In this document: positions 44,303 to 52,304 of the stretch, in pieces
How positions within the stretch are numbered: position 1 is the first letter of the stretch
Layout of the letters: the number at the start of each line of letters is the position of its first letter
From: Achromobacter dolens
GTDB lineage: Bacteria; Pseudomonadota; Gammaproteobacteria; Burkholderiales; Burkholderiaceae_B
Reading direction: 5' to 3'
NCBI RefSeq assembly: GCF_902859745.1
Contig: NZ_CADIJW010000035.1
Coordinates: 1 to 63,763, forward strand
Length of the DNA: 63,763 nt
Program-made: the position numbers and the translations under genes
The notes under the pieces: model-generated
Told to the model about the DNA's origin: nothing
What the model saw: the letters and a program-made list of their open reading frames with translations, nothing else
Database searches by the model: none

Positions 44303-45298
44303 ATGCAACACAAGACATCGCCGGCGCGCCGCCGGCTGGGACTGGCCGCGCTGGCATTGGGCGCGGCCGCGGCGATCGCGCCGGGGCTGCTGCTGGCGCA
44401 GGACTGGCCGACACGGCCGGTCAAGCTGATCGTGCCGTTCCCCGCGGGCGGCAGCACCGACGCGGTCGGACGCCTGCTGGCCGCCGAGCTGTCCAAGGAA
44501 CTGGGACAGAGCGTCGTGGTCGAGAACAAGGGCGGCGCCAACGGCAACATCGGTTCCGATGTGGTCGCCAAGGCCGAGCCCGACGGCTACACGCTGCTGC
44601 TGTCGGGGGTGGGCTCGAACGCCATCAGCTATTCGCTCTATCAGAGCATGCCGTACCGCGACAGCGACTTCGCCCACATCTCGCTGCTGGCCACCGGGCC
44701 CAACGTGCTGGTGGCCAACATGGATTTCCCGGCCACCAACTTCGCCGACTTCATCAAGCTGGTGCGCGCCAACCCGGGCAAGTACACCCACGCCAGCTCG
44801 GGCAACGGGTCGTCGGGCCACCTGGCCATGGAGATGCTCAAGCAGGCCGCCAAGATCGACCTGGTGCACGTGCCCTACAAGGGCGGCGCCGCCGCCATCA
44901 CCGACATGATCGGCGGCCGCGTGTCGGTGATGTTCCTGAACCAGGACACGCTGCTGCCGCAGGTCAAGTCCGGCAAGCTGCGCGCGCTGGCGGTGGCCAG
45001 CGCCAAGCGCAATCCCGCCTATCCGGATACGCCCACGGTCGCGGAGTCCGGCTACCCGGGCTTCGCCGCCGAATCATGGTTCGGCCTGTCGGCGCCGGCC
45101 AAGACGCCGCCGGCCGTCATTCAGCGGCTGAATCAGGCCACCGTCAAAGCCCTGGCTTCACCGGATATCCGGCAGAAGCTGGAAAGCGTAGGCTTCGTGG
45201 TGGTGGGCGACGACCCCAAGGCGTTCTCGGCCTTCGTCCAATCCGAAATCACCAAATGGGGCGCGGCGGCCAAGGCCTCCGGCGCCCGCATGGACTAG
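44303..45298 (+). CDS. Bug/TctC-family receptor
   Basis: This 331-residue Bug receptor has a twin-arginine-like n-region (PARRRLGLAALALG) and a signal peptide ending near LLLAQDWP. Conserved blocks are [38 protein letters not shown] and EPDGYTLLLSGVGSNAISYSLY. It sits between the dehydrogenase and the aldolase, so its ligand is probably the substrate of those enzymes. AGGAG precedes the ATG. Confidence 0.93.
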   Translation: MQHKTSPARRRLGLAALALGAAAAIAPGLLLAQDWPTRPVKLIVPFPAGGSTDAVGRLLAAELSKELGQSVVVENKGGANGNIGSDVVAKAEPDGYTLLLSGVGSNAISYSLYQSMPYRDSDFAHISLLATGPNVLVANMDFPATNFADFIKLVRANPGKYTHASSGNGSSGHLAMEMLKQAAKIDLVHVPYKGGAAAITDMIGGRVSVMFLNQDTLLPQVKSGKLRALAVASAKRNPAYPDTPTVAESGYPGFAAESWFGLSAPAKTPPAVIQRLNQATVKALASPDIRQKLESVGFVVVGDDPKAFSAFVQSEITKWGAAAKASGARMD

Positions 45299-45367
45299 CG
45301 TTCTGTATCAACACTCCCCGCGCGCCGGGCGGCGCCCGGGGTTCAATACGATGGGAAACACGCAGCG

Positions 45368-46135
45368 ATGACTTCACCCTTGCCCAACCGCTTTCGCCAA
45401 CGCATCCTGGCGCGCGAGCGCCTGATCGGCTTCTGGATGTGCATGTCCAGCCACATCACCGCGGAAGTCGCGGGCCTGGCCGACTTCGACTGGCTGCTGC
45501 TGGATGGCGAGCATTCGCCCAACACCGTGCCGATGTTCCTGCAGCAGTTGCAGGCCCTGCAGGGCAGCGCCAGCGCCGCCATCGGCCGGCCGACCTGGAA
45601 CGATCCGGTCGAGATCAAGCGCCTGCTGGACATCGGCTTCTACAACCTGCTGATCCCCTTCATCGAATCCGAGGATGACGCGCGCCGCGCGGTGGCCGCC
45701 ACGCGCTATCCGCCGCAGGGCATCCGCGGCGTGGCCGGCATGCAGCGCAGCAACCGCTACGGCACCGTGCCGGATTACTTGAAGACCATCAACGACAACA
45801 TCTGCGTGCTGCTGCAGATCGAGAGCCGGCCGGGCATCGAGGCGGTCGATGCGATCGCCGCGGTCGAGGGCGTGGACGGCGTCTTCATCGGCCCGTCGGA
45901 CCTGGCCGCGGCCCTGGGCCATCTGGGCAACCCGGGCCACCCGGAAGTGCAGGAAGCGATTCGCCACCTGTACCAGCGCGTCACCGCGCAGGGCAAGGCG
46001 GTGGGCATCCTGGCGCCGGTGCAGGCCGATGCGCGCCGCTACCTGGACATGGGCATGCACTTCGTCGCGGTCGGCACCGACCTGGGCGTGTTCAAGCAGG
46101 CTACCTTCGCCTTGCGCGAGGCCTTCCCCACCTGA
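45368..46135 (+). CDS. garL: GarL-like 2-keto-3-deoxyglucarate aldolase (HpcH/HpaI family)
   Basis: This 255-residue class II aldolase is very similar to E. coli GarL as I remember it: [34 protein letters not shown] (span near residue 22), [19 protein letters not shown] (about 78), [12 protein letters not shown] (about 118), and [21 protein letters not shown] (about 170). It cleaves 2-keto-3-deoxy (or 5-keto-4-deoxy) glucarate to pyruvate and tartronate semialdehyde. It ends the cluster and is convergent with lysA. Confidence 0.88.
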   Translation: MTSPLPNRFRQRILARERLIGFWMCMSSHITAEVAGLADFDWLLLDGEHSPNTVPMFLQQLQALQGSASAAIGRPTWNDPVEIKRLLDIGFYNLLIPFIESEDDARRAVAATRYPPQGIRGVAGMQRSNRYGTVPDYLKTINDNICVLLQIESRPGIEAVDAIAAVEGVDGVFIGPSDLAAALGHLGNPGHPEVQEAIRHLYQRVTAQGKAVGILAPVQADARRYLDMGMHFVAVGTDLGVFKQATFALREAFPT

Positions 46136-46147
46136 TCCTGCCTGATC

Positions 46148-46177
46148 GCGCGGCCGTCGCGTTCGCCACGGCCGCGC
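46148..46177. terminator. Shared stem-loop between convergent garL and lysA
   Basis: GCGCGGCCGT (46148-46157) and ACGGCCGCGC (46168-46177) form a perfect 10-bp stem around a 10-base loop. It lies 13 bases past the garL-like stop and seven bases before the lysA stop, with a short CTT on the plus strand. Confidence 0.6.
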
Positions 46178-46183
46178 CTTGCC

Positions 46184-47413
46184 TTACTGCTCCAGCGCCA
46201 GCAGGTCGGCGACCGTCTGGCGGCGGCGGATCAGGCGCGCCTCGTTGCGCTCCAGCAGCACTTCGGCCGCCAGCGGCCGGGTGTTGTAGTTCGAGGACAT
46301 CGACGCGCCATAGGCGCCGGCATTGTGGAACACCAGGAAGTCGCCGATGCGCGGCCGCGGCAGCGACTGGTCCGAGACCACGCCGCCCGCGTCCTGCGTG
46401 AACACGTCGCCCGATTCGCACAGCGGGCCGGCCACGGCGATGCGGGTCTCGGCCGTCGGCGGCGTGGCGCCGTCCGGCGCGTGCACCGAGATGCGGTGGT
46501 AGCTGCCGTACATGGCCGGGCGCATCAGGTCGTTGAAGCCGGCGTCCACCAGCGCGAAATCGCGCTCGGGGCGGCGGTTGATCGCGTGCACTTCGGCCAC
46601 CAGCGCGCCCGCCTCGGCCACCAGGAAGCGGCCCGGTTCGATCTCCAGGCGCACCGCGTGGCCCAGGCGCTGCTCGATGCGCTTGCGGGCCGCGTCCCAT
46701 TGCTCGAAGTAGTGGTCGCAGTCGATGCGCGGCTCGCCCTCGCGATACGGAATCGAGAGGCCGCCGCCGGCCGAGATGGCCTCGATGTCGTGGTCCAGCG
46801 AGGCGACCACGTCGACCATCGCGTCGCACACGCTGGACAGGTGGCCGTAGTCCACGCCCGAGCCGATGTGCATGTGGATGCCGACCAGCTTCAGGCCGTA
46901 GCGGCGCACGATGCCGATGGCGGCCGCGACGTCGTCGATCCAGATGCCGTGCTTGCTTTGCGGGCCGCCGGTGTTGGTCTTGTTGCTGTGGCCGTGGCCG
47001 AAGCCCGGGTTGATGCGCAGCCAAACGCGGTGGCCCGGCGCGTGCTGGCCGACGCGTTCGAGCATGTCGAGCGAGCCGGCGTTCACGGTGATGCCGTGCT
47101 TGATGACGGTGGCCAGGGTGGCGTGGTCGATCAGATCGGCCGTGAACACCACGCCGGCCGGCTCGCCCGCGGGCTCGAAGCCGGCGGCCAGGCTGCGCTC
47201 GATCTCGCCCAGGGACACCGCGTCCACCATCACGCCCTCGGCGCGCATCAGGCGCAGGATGTGCAGGTTGGAGCAGGCCTTCTGCGCGTAGCGGATGACG
47301 TCGAAGCGGCGCAGTTGGGCGATGCGCTCGCGGATGACGGCGGCATCGTAGACCCACAGCGGGGTGCCGTGCTCGGCGGCGAGTCGGGTGAGTTGGCGCG
47401 GATCGAAAGCCAT
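46184..47413 (-). CDS. lysA: Diaminopimelate decarboxylase LysA
   Basis: This 409-residue PLP enzyme decarboxylates meso-diaminopimelate to L-lysine. It resembles the E. coli type throughout: VRYAQKACSNLHILRLM-like region (here VIRYAQKACSNLHILRLM) with the PLP Lys near residue 45, NPGFGHGHSNKTNTGG near 155, HMHIGSGVDYGHL near 190, EIEPGRFLVAEAG near 255 and GPLCESGDVFTQDAGG near 335. It is transcribed divergently from a LysR homologue, the same arrangement as in E. coli. Confidence 0.94.
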   Translation of the reverse strand: MAFDPRQLTRLAAEHGTPLWVYDAAVIRERIAQLRRFDVIRYAQKACSNLHILRLMRAEGVMVDAVSLGEIERSLAAGFEPAGEPAGVVFTADLIDHATLATVIKHGITVNAGSLDMLERVGQHAPGHRVWLRINPGFGHGHSNKTNTGGPQSKHGIWIDDVAAAIGIVRRYGLKLVGIHMHIGSGVDYGHLSSVCDAMVDVVASLDHDIEAISAGGGLSIPYREGEPRIDCDHYFEQWDAARKRIEQRLGHAVRLEIEPGRFLVAEAGALVAEVHAINRRPERDFALVDAGFNDLMRPAMYGSYHRISVHAPDGATPPTAETRIAVAGPLCESGDVFTQDAGGVVSDQSLPRPRIGDFLVFHNAGAYGASMSSNYNTRPLAAEVLLERNEARLIRRRQTVADLLALEQ

Positions 47414-47534
47414 TGCGGGGTGAACCTTGTTACGGTGATGGGGTAGGGAATCAGGGCAGCATCATGCCTGCGCCAGGTCATCCAGTAAAATGCTTAGATT
47501 TTCCACATCGATTCATTCCTGATATGGGTCAGTC

Positions 47535-48449
47535 ATGCTGACGCACCGACATATCGAAGTCTTCCGCGCCCTCATGATCGCCGGCAGCGTGACCAAGGCT
47601 GCCGACCTGCTGTTCACCTCGCAGCCCACCGTCAGCCGCGAGCTGGCGCGCATGGAGCAGACCATCGGCTTCGCCCTGTTCGAGCGGGTGCGCGGCCGCC
47701 TGCGGCCCACCATGCCCGCGCTGGCGCTGTACGACGAGGTGCGGCAGTCATACGCCGGGCTGGAGCGGGTGGCGTCCACCGCGGCGCGCCTGCGCGCCTT
47801 CCAGGACGGGCAACTGGCGGTAATCGCGTTGCCGGCGTTTTCACATTCGCTGCTGCCGGGGGCCTTCCGGCGCTTCAGCCAGGACTACCCGGGCGTGAGC
47901 CTGGCGCTGGAGGCGCAGGAATCGCCGTTCCTGGAGGAATGGCTCACGGCCCAGCGCTACGACCTGGGCCTGACCGAGCACGAGCTGGAGCCGGCCGGCA
48001 CCCGGCTGGCGTTATTGCTGGAGGTGGACGAGGTCTGCGTGCTGCCCGATGGTCATCGCCTGTTGGCCCGGCCGGCGCTGGAACTGGCCGATTTCGCCGG
48101 CGAACCGTTCGTCAGCCTGTCGTCCAGTGACCCCTACCGCATCCAGATCGACGAGGCCTTCGCGGCCGAAGGCGTGCTGCGGCGCGCGATCATCGAGACG
48201 CCGACGGCGGTCTCGGTATGCGCCTTCGTGCGCCAGGGGCTGGGGCTGGCCATCGTCAATCCATTGACGGCGCTGGATTTCATCGGCCGCGGCCTGCATA
48301 TCCGGCCATTGCGGCGATCGTTCCCGTTCCGGGTCAACCTGGTGTTTCCGGAGCACCGGCCCAAGAACCCGCTGGTGGACGCCTTCACCGCCACCCTGCG
48401 CGACGAGGCCGAGCAGATCCGCGCCCGCCTCGCGGCCCGGCAGGACTGA
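47535..48449 (+). CDS. lysR: LysR, activator of lysA
   Basis: This 304-residue regulator is close to E. coli LysR: LTHRHIEVFRALMIAGSVTKAADLL and TSQPTVSRELARMEQTIGFALFERVRGRL in the DNA-binding region. The effector domain keeps QESPFLEEWLTAQRYDLGLTEH, DEVCVLPDGH and VCAFVRQGLGLAIVNPLTALDF. It should sense diaminopimelate/lysine and activate lysA from the 121-base divergent gap. No clear ribosome-binding site is seen. Confidence 0.92.
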   Translation: MLTHRHIEVFRALMIAGSVTKAADLLFTSQPTVSRELARMEQTIGFALFERVRGRLRPTMPALALYDEVRQSYAGLERVASTAARLRAFQDGQLAVIALPAFSHSLLPGAFRRFSQDYPGVSLALEAQESPFLEEWLTAQRYDLGLTEHELEPAGTRLALLLEVDEVCVLPDGHRLLARPALELADFAGEPFVSLSSSDPYRIQIDEAFAAEGVLRRAIIETPTAVSVCAFVRQGLGLAIVNPLTALDFIGRGLHIRPLRRSFPFRVNLVFPEHRPKNPLVDAFTATLRDEAEQIRARLAARQD

Positions 48450-48540
48450 CGGGCGCTGCCGCCATCGGGCCATGCGGCTGGGGTCCGTAGACGGCAGTCG
48501 GCAATAGGTGGGAACGGGCAGGTGGCAGCAGCCGGCAATA

Positions 48541-48600
48541 GCGCAACGAGCAACTGGCAACAGGAGCAGGCGACAGGAACAGGTAACAGGAACAGGCAAC
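48541..48600. repeat. Short 6/7-bp periodic array (GGCAAC/AGGAAC type)
   Basis: Units such as GCGCAAC, GAGCAAC, TGGCAAC, AGGAGC, AGGCGAC, AGGAAC, AGGTAAC and AGGCAAC follow one another; the last six make three 13-base pairs. Less regular units extend back to about 48490. It lies between lysR and the rpsT terminator. Confidence 0.6.
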
Positions 48601-48624
48601 AAAAAAGGATGCCCGTGGGCATCC
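48601..48624 (-). terminator. Intrinsic terminator of rpsT
   Basis: On the minus strand GGATGCCC and GGGCATCC pair over a two-base loop and are followed by TTTTTT. On the plus strand the stem is followed by TTCTTC, so it may also stop lysR readthrough. Confidence 0.88.
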
Positions 48625-48676
48625 TTCTTCATTTGCCGTATTCATGACGCCCTGCAAGGCAGGGCGGCATAATGGC

Positions 48677-48940
48677 TTAGGCCAGCGCCTTGATGGCGGC
48701 AGCCAGGCGGCTCTTGTGGCGAGCGGCCTTGTTCTTGTGGATGATGTTCTTGTCAGCCACGCGATCGATCACGCTCGACGCCTTCTGGAACACTTCGCCA
48801 GCCGCAGCCTTATCGCCAGCGGCGATGGATTGGCGAACGCGCTTGATGGCGGTGCGCAGCATCGAGCGCAGGCTGGAATTGTGCTTGTTGCGCTCAACGG
48901 ATTGGCGAGCGCGCTTGCGGGCTTGGGCGGTATTGGCCAT
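48677..48940 (-). CDS. rpsT: Ribosomal protein bS20
   Basis: This 87-residue basic protein is the 30S subunit protein bS20: [35 protein letters not shown] (span) at the N-terminus and [23 protein letters not shown] at the C-terminus. The start at MANTAQAR is the family standard; the upstream in-frame ATG lies in the leader. It is monocistronic, with its own promoter 35 bases upstream and an intrinsic terminator. Confidence 0.97.
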   Translation of the reverse strand: MANTAQARKRARQSVERNKHNSSLRSMLRTAIKRVRQSIAAGDKAAAGEVFQKASSVIDRVADKNIIHKNKAARHKSRLAAAIKALA

Positions 48941-48974
48941 GTTGCTATGTAAGTTGAATTCGGCAAAGTCGAAC

Positions 48975-49002
48975 ATTTTAGCAAGTCCCAGAGGGATTGC
49001 AA
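48975..49002 (-). promoter_or_regulatory. Sigma-70 promoter of rpsT
   Basis: On the minus strand TTGCAA (49002-48997) is followed after 16 bases by TAAAAT (48980-48975). The predicted start near 48968 gives a leader of about 28 bases. Confidence 0.65.
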
Positions 49003-49228
49003 GCTTTAAATGCCGTGTCTGCCGATGGAGCGCCCGTCAACCGGGCGGGGGGCGCTGCGAGGAAAGCCTCGGACTGCAGGACCCGGGTAGCTTGACCTGG
49101 GCTTCAGACCGCGCGGGCATCGAAGGAATCAACGCCTGGTGGCCCTGCTGCGCCTACTGGATAAAAACACCGTGCCGAGTATACAACGGAAGCGGCCTTT
49201 CGTTACAGCCCCGTTTCAGCGGACGTGG

Positions 49229-50209
49229 TCAGGCCGCGACGTTGATCGACACGAACCAGGGTGTGTAACGCCGCACGTGGATCGGCATCATGTCTTCGAG
49301 CGCGGCCAGCGCCGCGTCCGTGTCGTCGAGCGGGAAATGGCCGGAAACGGGCAGGCCGCCAGCGGCCATGGAGACGCGCAGGGCGCCGCTGCGGTAGGGG
49401 CGCAGGGCGGCGATGACCTCGGCCAGCGGGCGACCGCGGGCGTCGATCCAGCCAGCCTCCCAGGCGGCTTCCGCCATCAGTTCGGCACGGGGGGTGTCGA
49501 TGCGCGAGACATCGAAGCGGGCTCCGGTGCCGGCCCGCACGATGCCGTGGGCGCCCGCCATGGTTTCCACCACCACCTCGTGCTCATGCACCACGACCAC
49601 CGTGCGCTGGGCTTGCTGGCGCACCATGTAGCGGGTGCCCAGGGCGCGCACGGTGCCCTCGGCGGTCTGCACCAGGAAGGGCCGCCGCGCGTCGGGCGCC
49701 ACCGACACGGTGACGGCGCCGTCCAGCAGCCGCACCTGGCGGTAGGCGGGGGTGAAGTCCAGGTTGACGCGGCTGCGCGCGTCCAGCAGCAGTTGGCTGC
49801 CGTCGGAAAGCAGGTAGCGGCGGCGTTCGCCGGTGGCCGTGGCGGCGTCGGCCGCGACGTTGCTCAACGGGTAGAAGGCGTTGCCCACGTACGCGGCGCA
49901 GGCGCCCGCGCTGGCGAGGGCGAGCGAACCCGCCAGGAAGCGCCGGCGCGGCGGCACGACGACGGGCGGCGTGACGGCAGGCGCGGGCGCCGCCTGCGGC
50001 GAGGGCGGCGAGGCGGTCGTGGCGTAACCGGCAGGATAGGCGTCGCCCAGCCGGCCAAAGCCCGATCCCGCCAGAGTGCCCGTCAATTGTTGCCAGGCAT
50101 TCTCATGCAGAGGGTCGGCCGCGCGCCACGCCAGGAAATCGTTGTAGTCCTGCGCCGTCGCTTTACCGGAGCGTAGCAGCAGCAACCAATTGATGACTTG
50201 GTCCGCCAT
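49229..50209 (-). CDS. fecR: FecR-family anti-sigma/signal-transfer protein without an adjacent FecI
   Basis: This 326-residue FecR-like inner-membrane protein has a cytoplasmic anti-sigma-type domain with the DUF4880 pattern INWLLLLRSGKATAQDYNDFLAWRAADPLHENAW at residues 4-37. One transmembrane helix follows RRRFLAGSLALASAGACAAYVG at about 104-125. A periplasmic FecR domain (RYLLSDGSQLLLDARSRVNLDF and beyond) is followed by a short STN-like C-terminal part. Such proteins normally relay a TonB-receptor signal to a FecI-type sigma factor. Neither partner is adjacent here. The start at MADQVINW follows AAGGAC; an upstream in-frame ATG is rejected. Confidence 0.88.
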   Translation of the reverse strand: MADQVINWLLLLRSGKATAQDYNDFLAWRAADPLHENAWQQLTGTLAGSGFGRLGDAYPAGYATTASPPSPQAAPAPAVTPPVVVPPRRRFLAGSLALASAGACAAYVGNAFYPLSNVAADAATATGERRRYLLSDGSQLLLDARSRVNLDFTPAYRQVRLLDGAVTVSVAPDARRPFLVQTAEGTVRALGTRYMVRQQAQRTVVVVHEHEVVVETMAGAHGIVRAGTGARFDVSRIDTPRAELMAEAAWEAGWIDARGRPLAEVIAALRPYRSGALRVSMAAGGLPVSGHFPLDDTDAALAALEDMMPIHVRRYTPWFVSINVAA

Positions 50210-50353
50210 GGGTTGTCCTTGGGCGTACTTCACTTCAAGCTGCCGCCTGGGAGGCCAGGCGGGAATCCTTTTGATGGCAATTTGTAAATAATAAAGGTTT
50301 TTTACCAAAGATTACCGGCCGCTTGTCAATTCTTGACGAATCAAATGCAAAAA

Positions 50354-50377
50354 AAGCCGGCGGGTAGCCGGCTTTTT
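50354..50377. terminator. Bidirectional intrinsic terminator between murJ and fecR
   Basis: GCCGGC pairs with GCCGGC over GGGTA, with A-runs on the left and T-runs on the right, so the hairpin works on both strands. It ends murJ transcripts 28 bases past the stop. Confidence 0.88.
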
Positions 50378-50405
50378 GCTGAGATTGAGGCGCGAACCCT
50401 GGAAA

Positions 50406-51965
50406 TTAACGGGGGGATCGGCGTCCGAAGTCTCGGGGACGGAACCCAAACAGTAACAACATGCCGAAGTAGGCCGCCGCGCTGGCCGCCAATACGCCGG
50501 TCAGCCACAGCGCGCGATGGCCGGCATGGGCCTGCAGGCCGATCCAGTCAATACGACCATCGGCGTATAGCAGCAGCGCGGCCAGGGCCGCCAAGGCCGG
50601 CACCAGGCGCAGGCAGAAGCGGCCCCAGCCGTCGCCGGGCCGGTAGACGCCCCGGCGGCGCAGGCCGATCAGCAGCGCCAGCGCATTCAGGCAGGCGCCC
50701 AGGCCGATGGCGAGCGCCAGGCCGGCGTGGGCCAGCAGCGGCACCAGCGCCAGGTTCATCAGTTGGGTCAGGATCAGTACGCCGATGGCGATTTTCACGG
50801 GCGTGCGGATGTCCTGCTTGGCATAGAAGCCGGGCGCCAGGATCTTCACCGCCAGCAGGCCGATCAGGCCGGCCGAATAGGAAATCACGGCCAGCCGGGT
50901 CTGCAGCACGTCTTGCGCCGAGAACGCGCCATAGTGGAAGAGCGTCGCCACCAGGCCGTCCGACAGCAGCGCCATGCCCACCGCCGCCGGCAGTCCCAGC
51001 AGCAGCACCAGTCGCAGGCCCCAGTCGAGCAGCGCGCTGTAGCCGCCATGGTCGTCGCGGGCGTGGGCGGCCGACAGGCTCGGCAGCAGCACCGTGCCCA
51101 GCGCCACGCCCAGCAGGGCGGTCGGGAATTCCATCAGGCGGTCGGCGAACGACAGCCAGGTGACGCTGCCGGGCGCGAGCCAGGTGGCGATGTTGGTGTT
51201 GATCAGCAGCGAAATCTGCGCCACCGACACGCCCAGCGTGGCCGGCGCCATCTGCTTGAGGATGCGCTGCACCGTGGGGTCGGCCCAGGCTTCGCGAAAG
51301 CGCAGCGAGAAGCGCGGCGTCAGGCCCAGCCGCGCCAGCGCCACCCATTGCACCGCCAGTTGCGCCACGCCGCCGATCATCACGCCGATGGCCAGGGCAT
51401 AGACCGGCACGTCCATGCGCGGGGCCAGCCAGAGGCAGGCGGCGATCATGGACAGGTTCAGCAGCACTGGCGTGAAGGCCGGCACGGCAAAGCGCCGCCA
51501 GGTGTTGAGCACGCCGGAGGCGAACGCAATCAGCGACATGCAGAAGATGTAGGGAAACATCACCCGCGTCATCCAGACGGCGGCGCCAAATTCGGTGTCG
51601 CGCGCGGCGCCGCGCAGGCCGCTGGCCATGGCCGACACCACCCAGGGCGCGGCGATGATGCCGATCAGCGTGATCGCCATCAGGGCCGCGGTCAGCAGCA
51701 GCGCCACCCGGTCCAGCAGGGTGCGGACCTCGGCTTCGGAGCGGTTGTTGCGGGCATGGCCCAGGATCGGCACGAAGGCCTGGGCGAAGGCGCCTTCGGC
51801 GAACAGCCGGCGCAACAGGTTGGGAATGCGGAAGGCGACCCAGAAGGCGTCGGTGATGGGGCCGGCGCCGAAGGCGCGCGCCACCAGGATGTCGCGCACC
51901 AGCCCGGAAATACGGGACAGCAGGGTGAAGCTGCTGACGGTGGCCGCGGAACGGAACAGGCTCAT
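50406..51965 (-). CDS. murJ: Lipid II flippase MurJ (MviN)
   Basis: This 519-residue, fourteen-helix MOP-superfamily protein flips lipid II to the periplasm for peptidoglycan synthesis. The N-terminus LFRSAATVSSFTLLSRISGLVRDILVARAFG and TDAFWVAFRIPNLLRRLFAEGAFAQAFVPIL (spans, residues 3-68) carries the essential Arg residues of MurJ. Its upstream region contains a triple 81-bp hairpin repeat, and an intrinsic terminator follows. Confidence 0.96.
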   Translation of the reverse strand: MSLFRSAATVSSFTLLSRISGLVRDILVARAFGAGPITDAFWVAFRIPNLLRRLFAEGAFAQAFVPILGHARNNRSEAEVRTLLDRVALLLTAALMAITLIGIIAAPWVVSAMASGLRGAARDTEFGAAVWMTRVMFPYIFCMSLIAFASGVLNTWRRFAVPAFTPVLLNLSMIAACLWLAPRMDVPVYALAIGVMIGGVAQLAVQWVALARLGLTPRFSLRFREAWADPTVQRILKQMAPATLGVSVAQISLLINTNIATWLAPGSVTWLSFADRLMEFPTALLGVALGTVLLPSLSAAHARDDHGGYSALLDWGLRLVLLLGLPAAVGMALLSDGLVATLFHYGAFSAQDVLQTRLAVISYSAGLIGLLAVKILAPGFYAKQDIRTPVKIAIGVLILTQLMNLALVPLLAHAGLALAIGLGACLNALALLIGLRRRGVYRPGDGWGRFCLRLVPALAALAALLLYADGRIDWIGLQAHAGHRALWLTGVLAASAAAYFGMLLLFGFRPRDFGRRSPR

Positions 51966-52304
51966 GGAGTGACTGGATGGAGGCGGGCGGCCGTCAATGG
52001 AAAATCGCCTTCCTCGAAGGGAAGGACCGCTGCATGCCCGGGCGCTTCAAAGGATGGCTTTTCCCCGCCGGGCCGCCCCAAGGGGAAAAAGCCCCCTCGG
52101 GGGGCAGAGAGCCCCCGCAGGGGGCGAAGCGTGGGGGCATATTCCCCGCTGGGCCGCCCCAAGGGGAAAAAGCCCCCTCGGGGGGCAGAGAGCCCCCGCA
52201 GGGGGCGAAGCGTGGGGGCATATTCCCCGCCGGGCCGCCCCAAGGGGAAAAAGCCCCCTCGGGGGGCAGAGAGCCCCCGTAGGGGGCGAAGCGTGGGGGC
52301 ATTT
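51966..52304. other. 339-base gap upstream of murJ, mostly tandem repeat
   Basis: No gene is supported here. About 95 bases next to murJ are unique and probably hold its promoter. The remaining 243 bases are three 81-bp repeat units. Open frames across the repeat exist only because 81 is a multiple of three. Confidence 0.75.
52061..52303. repeat. Three tandem copies of an 81-bp hairpin-rich repeat
   Basis: Copies begin at 52061, 52142 and 52223 and differ at only a few positions (for example GCC to GCT at the front of copy 2, and CCCCCGC to CCCCCGT in copy 3). Each contains CCCC-AA-GGGG, a GCCCCC-TC-GGGGGC stem and a second C5/G5 stem, then GAAGCGTGGGGGC. The last copy abuts the stop codon of the SDR gene. 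A diverged single copy lies at 27326-27396. Confidence 0.9.

Noticed and set aside
49030-49140. RNase P RNA-like segment containing GAGGAAAG
   Set aside because: The conserved continuation of RNase P RNA and its pairing partners are missing; only ordinary small hairpins are seen.
48690-49268. Plus-strand 192-residue frame over rpsT
   Set aside because: It is antisense to the certain rpsT gene and continues into non-coding leader sequence.
52061-52303. CRISPR-like array
   Set aside because: The three units are contiguous 81-bp copies without unique spacers, and no cas gene is present.
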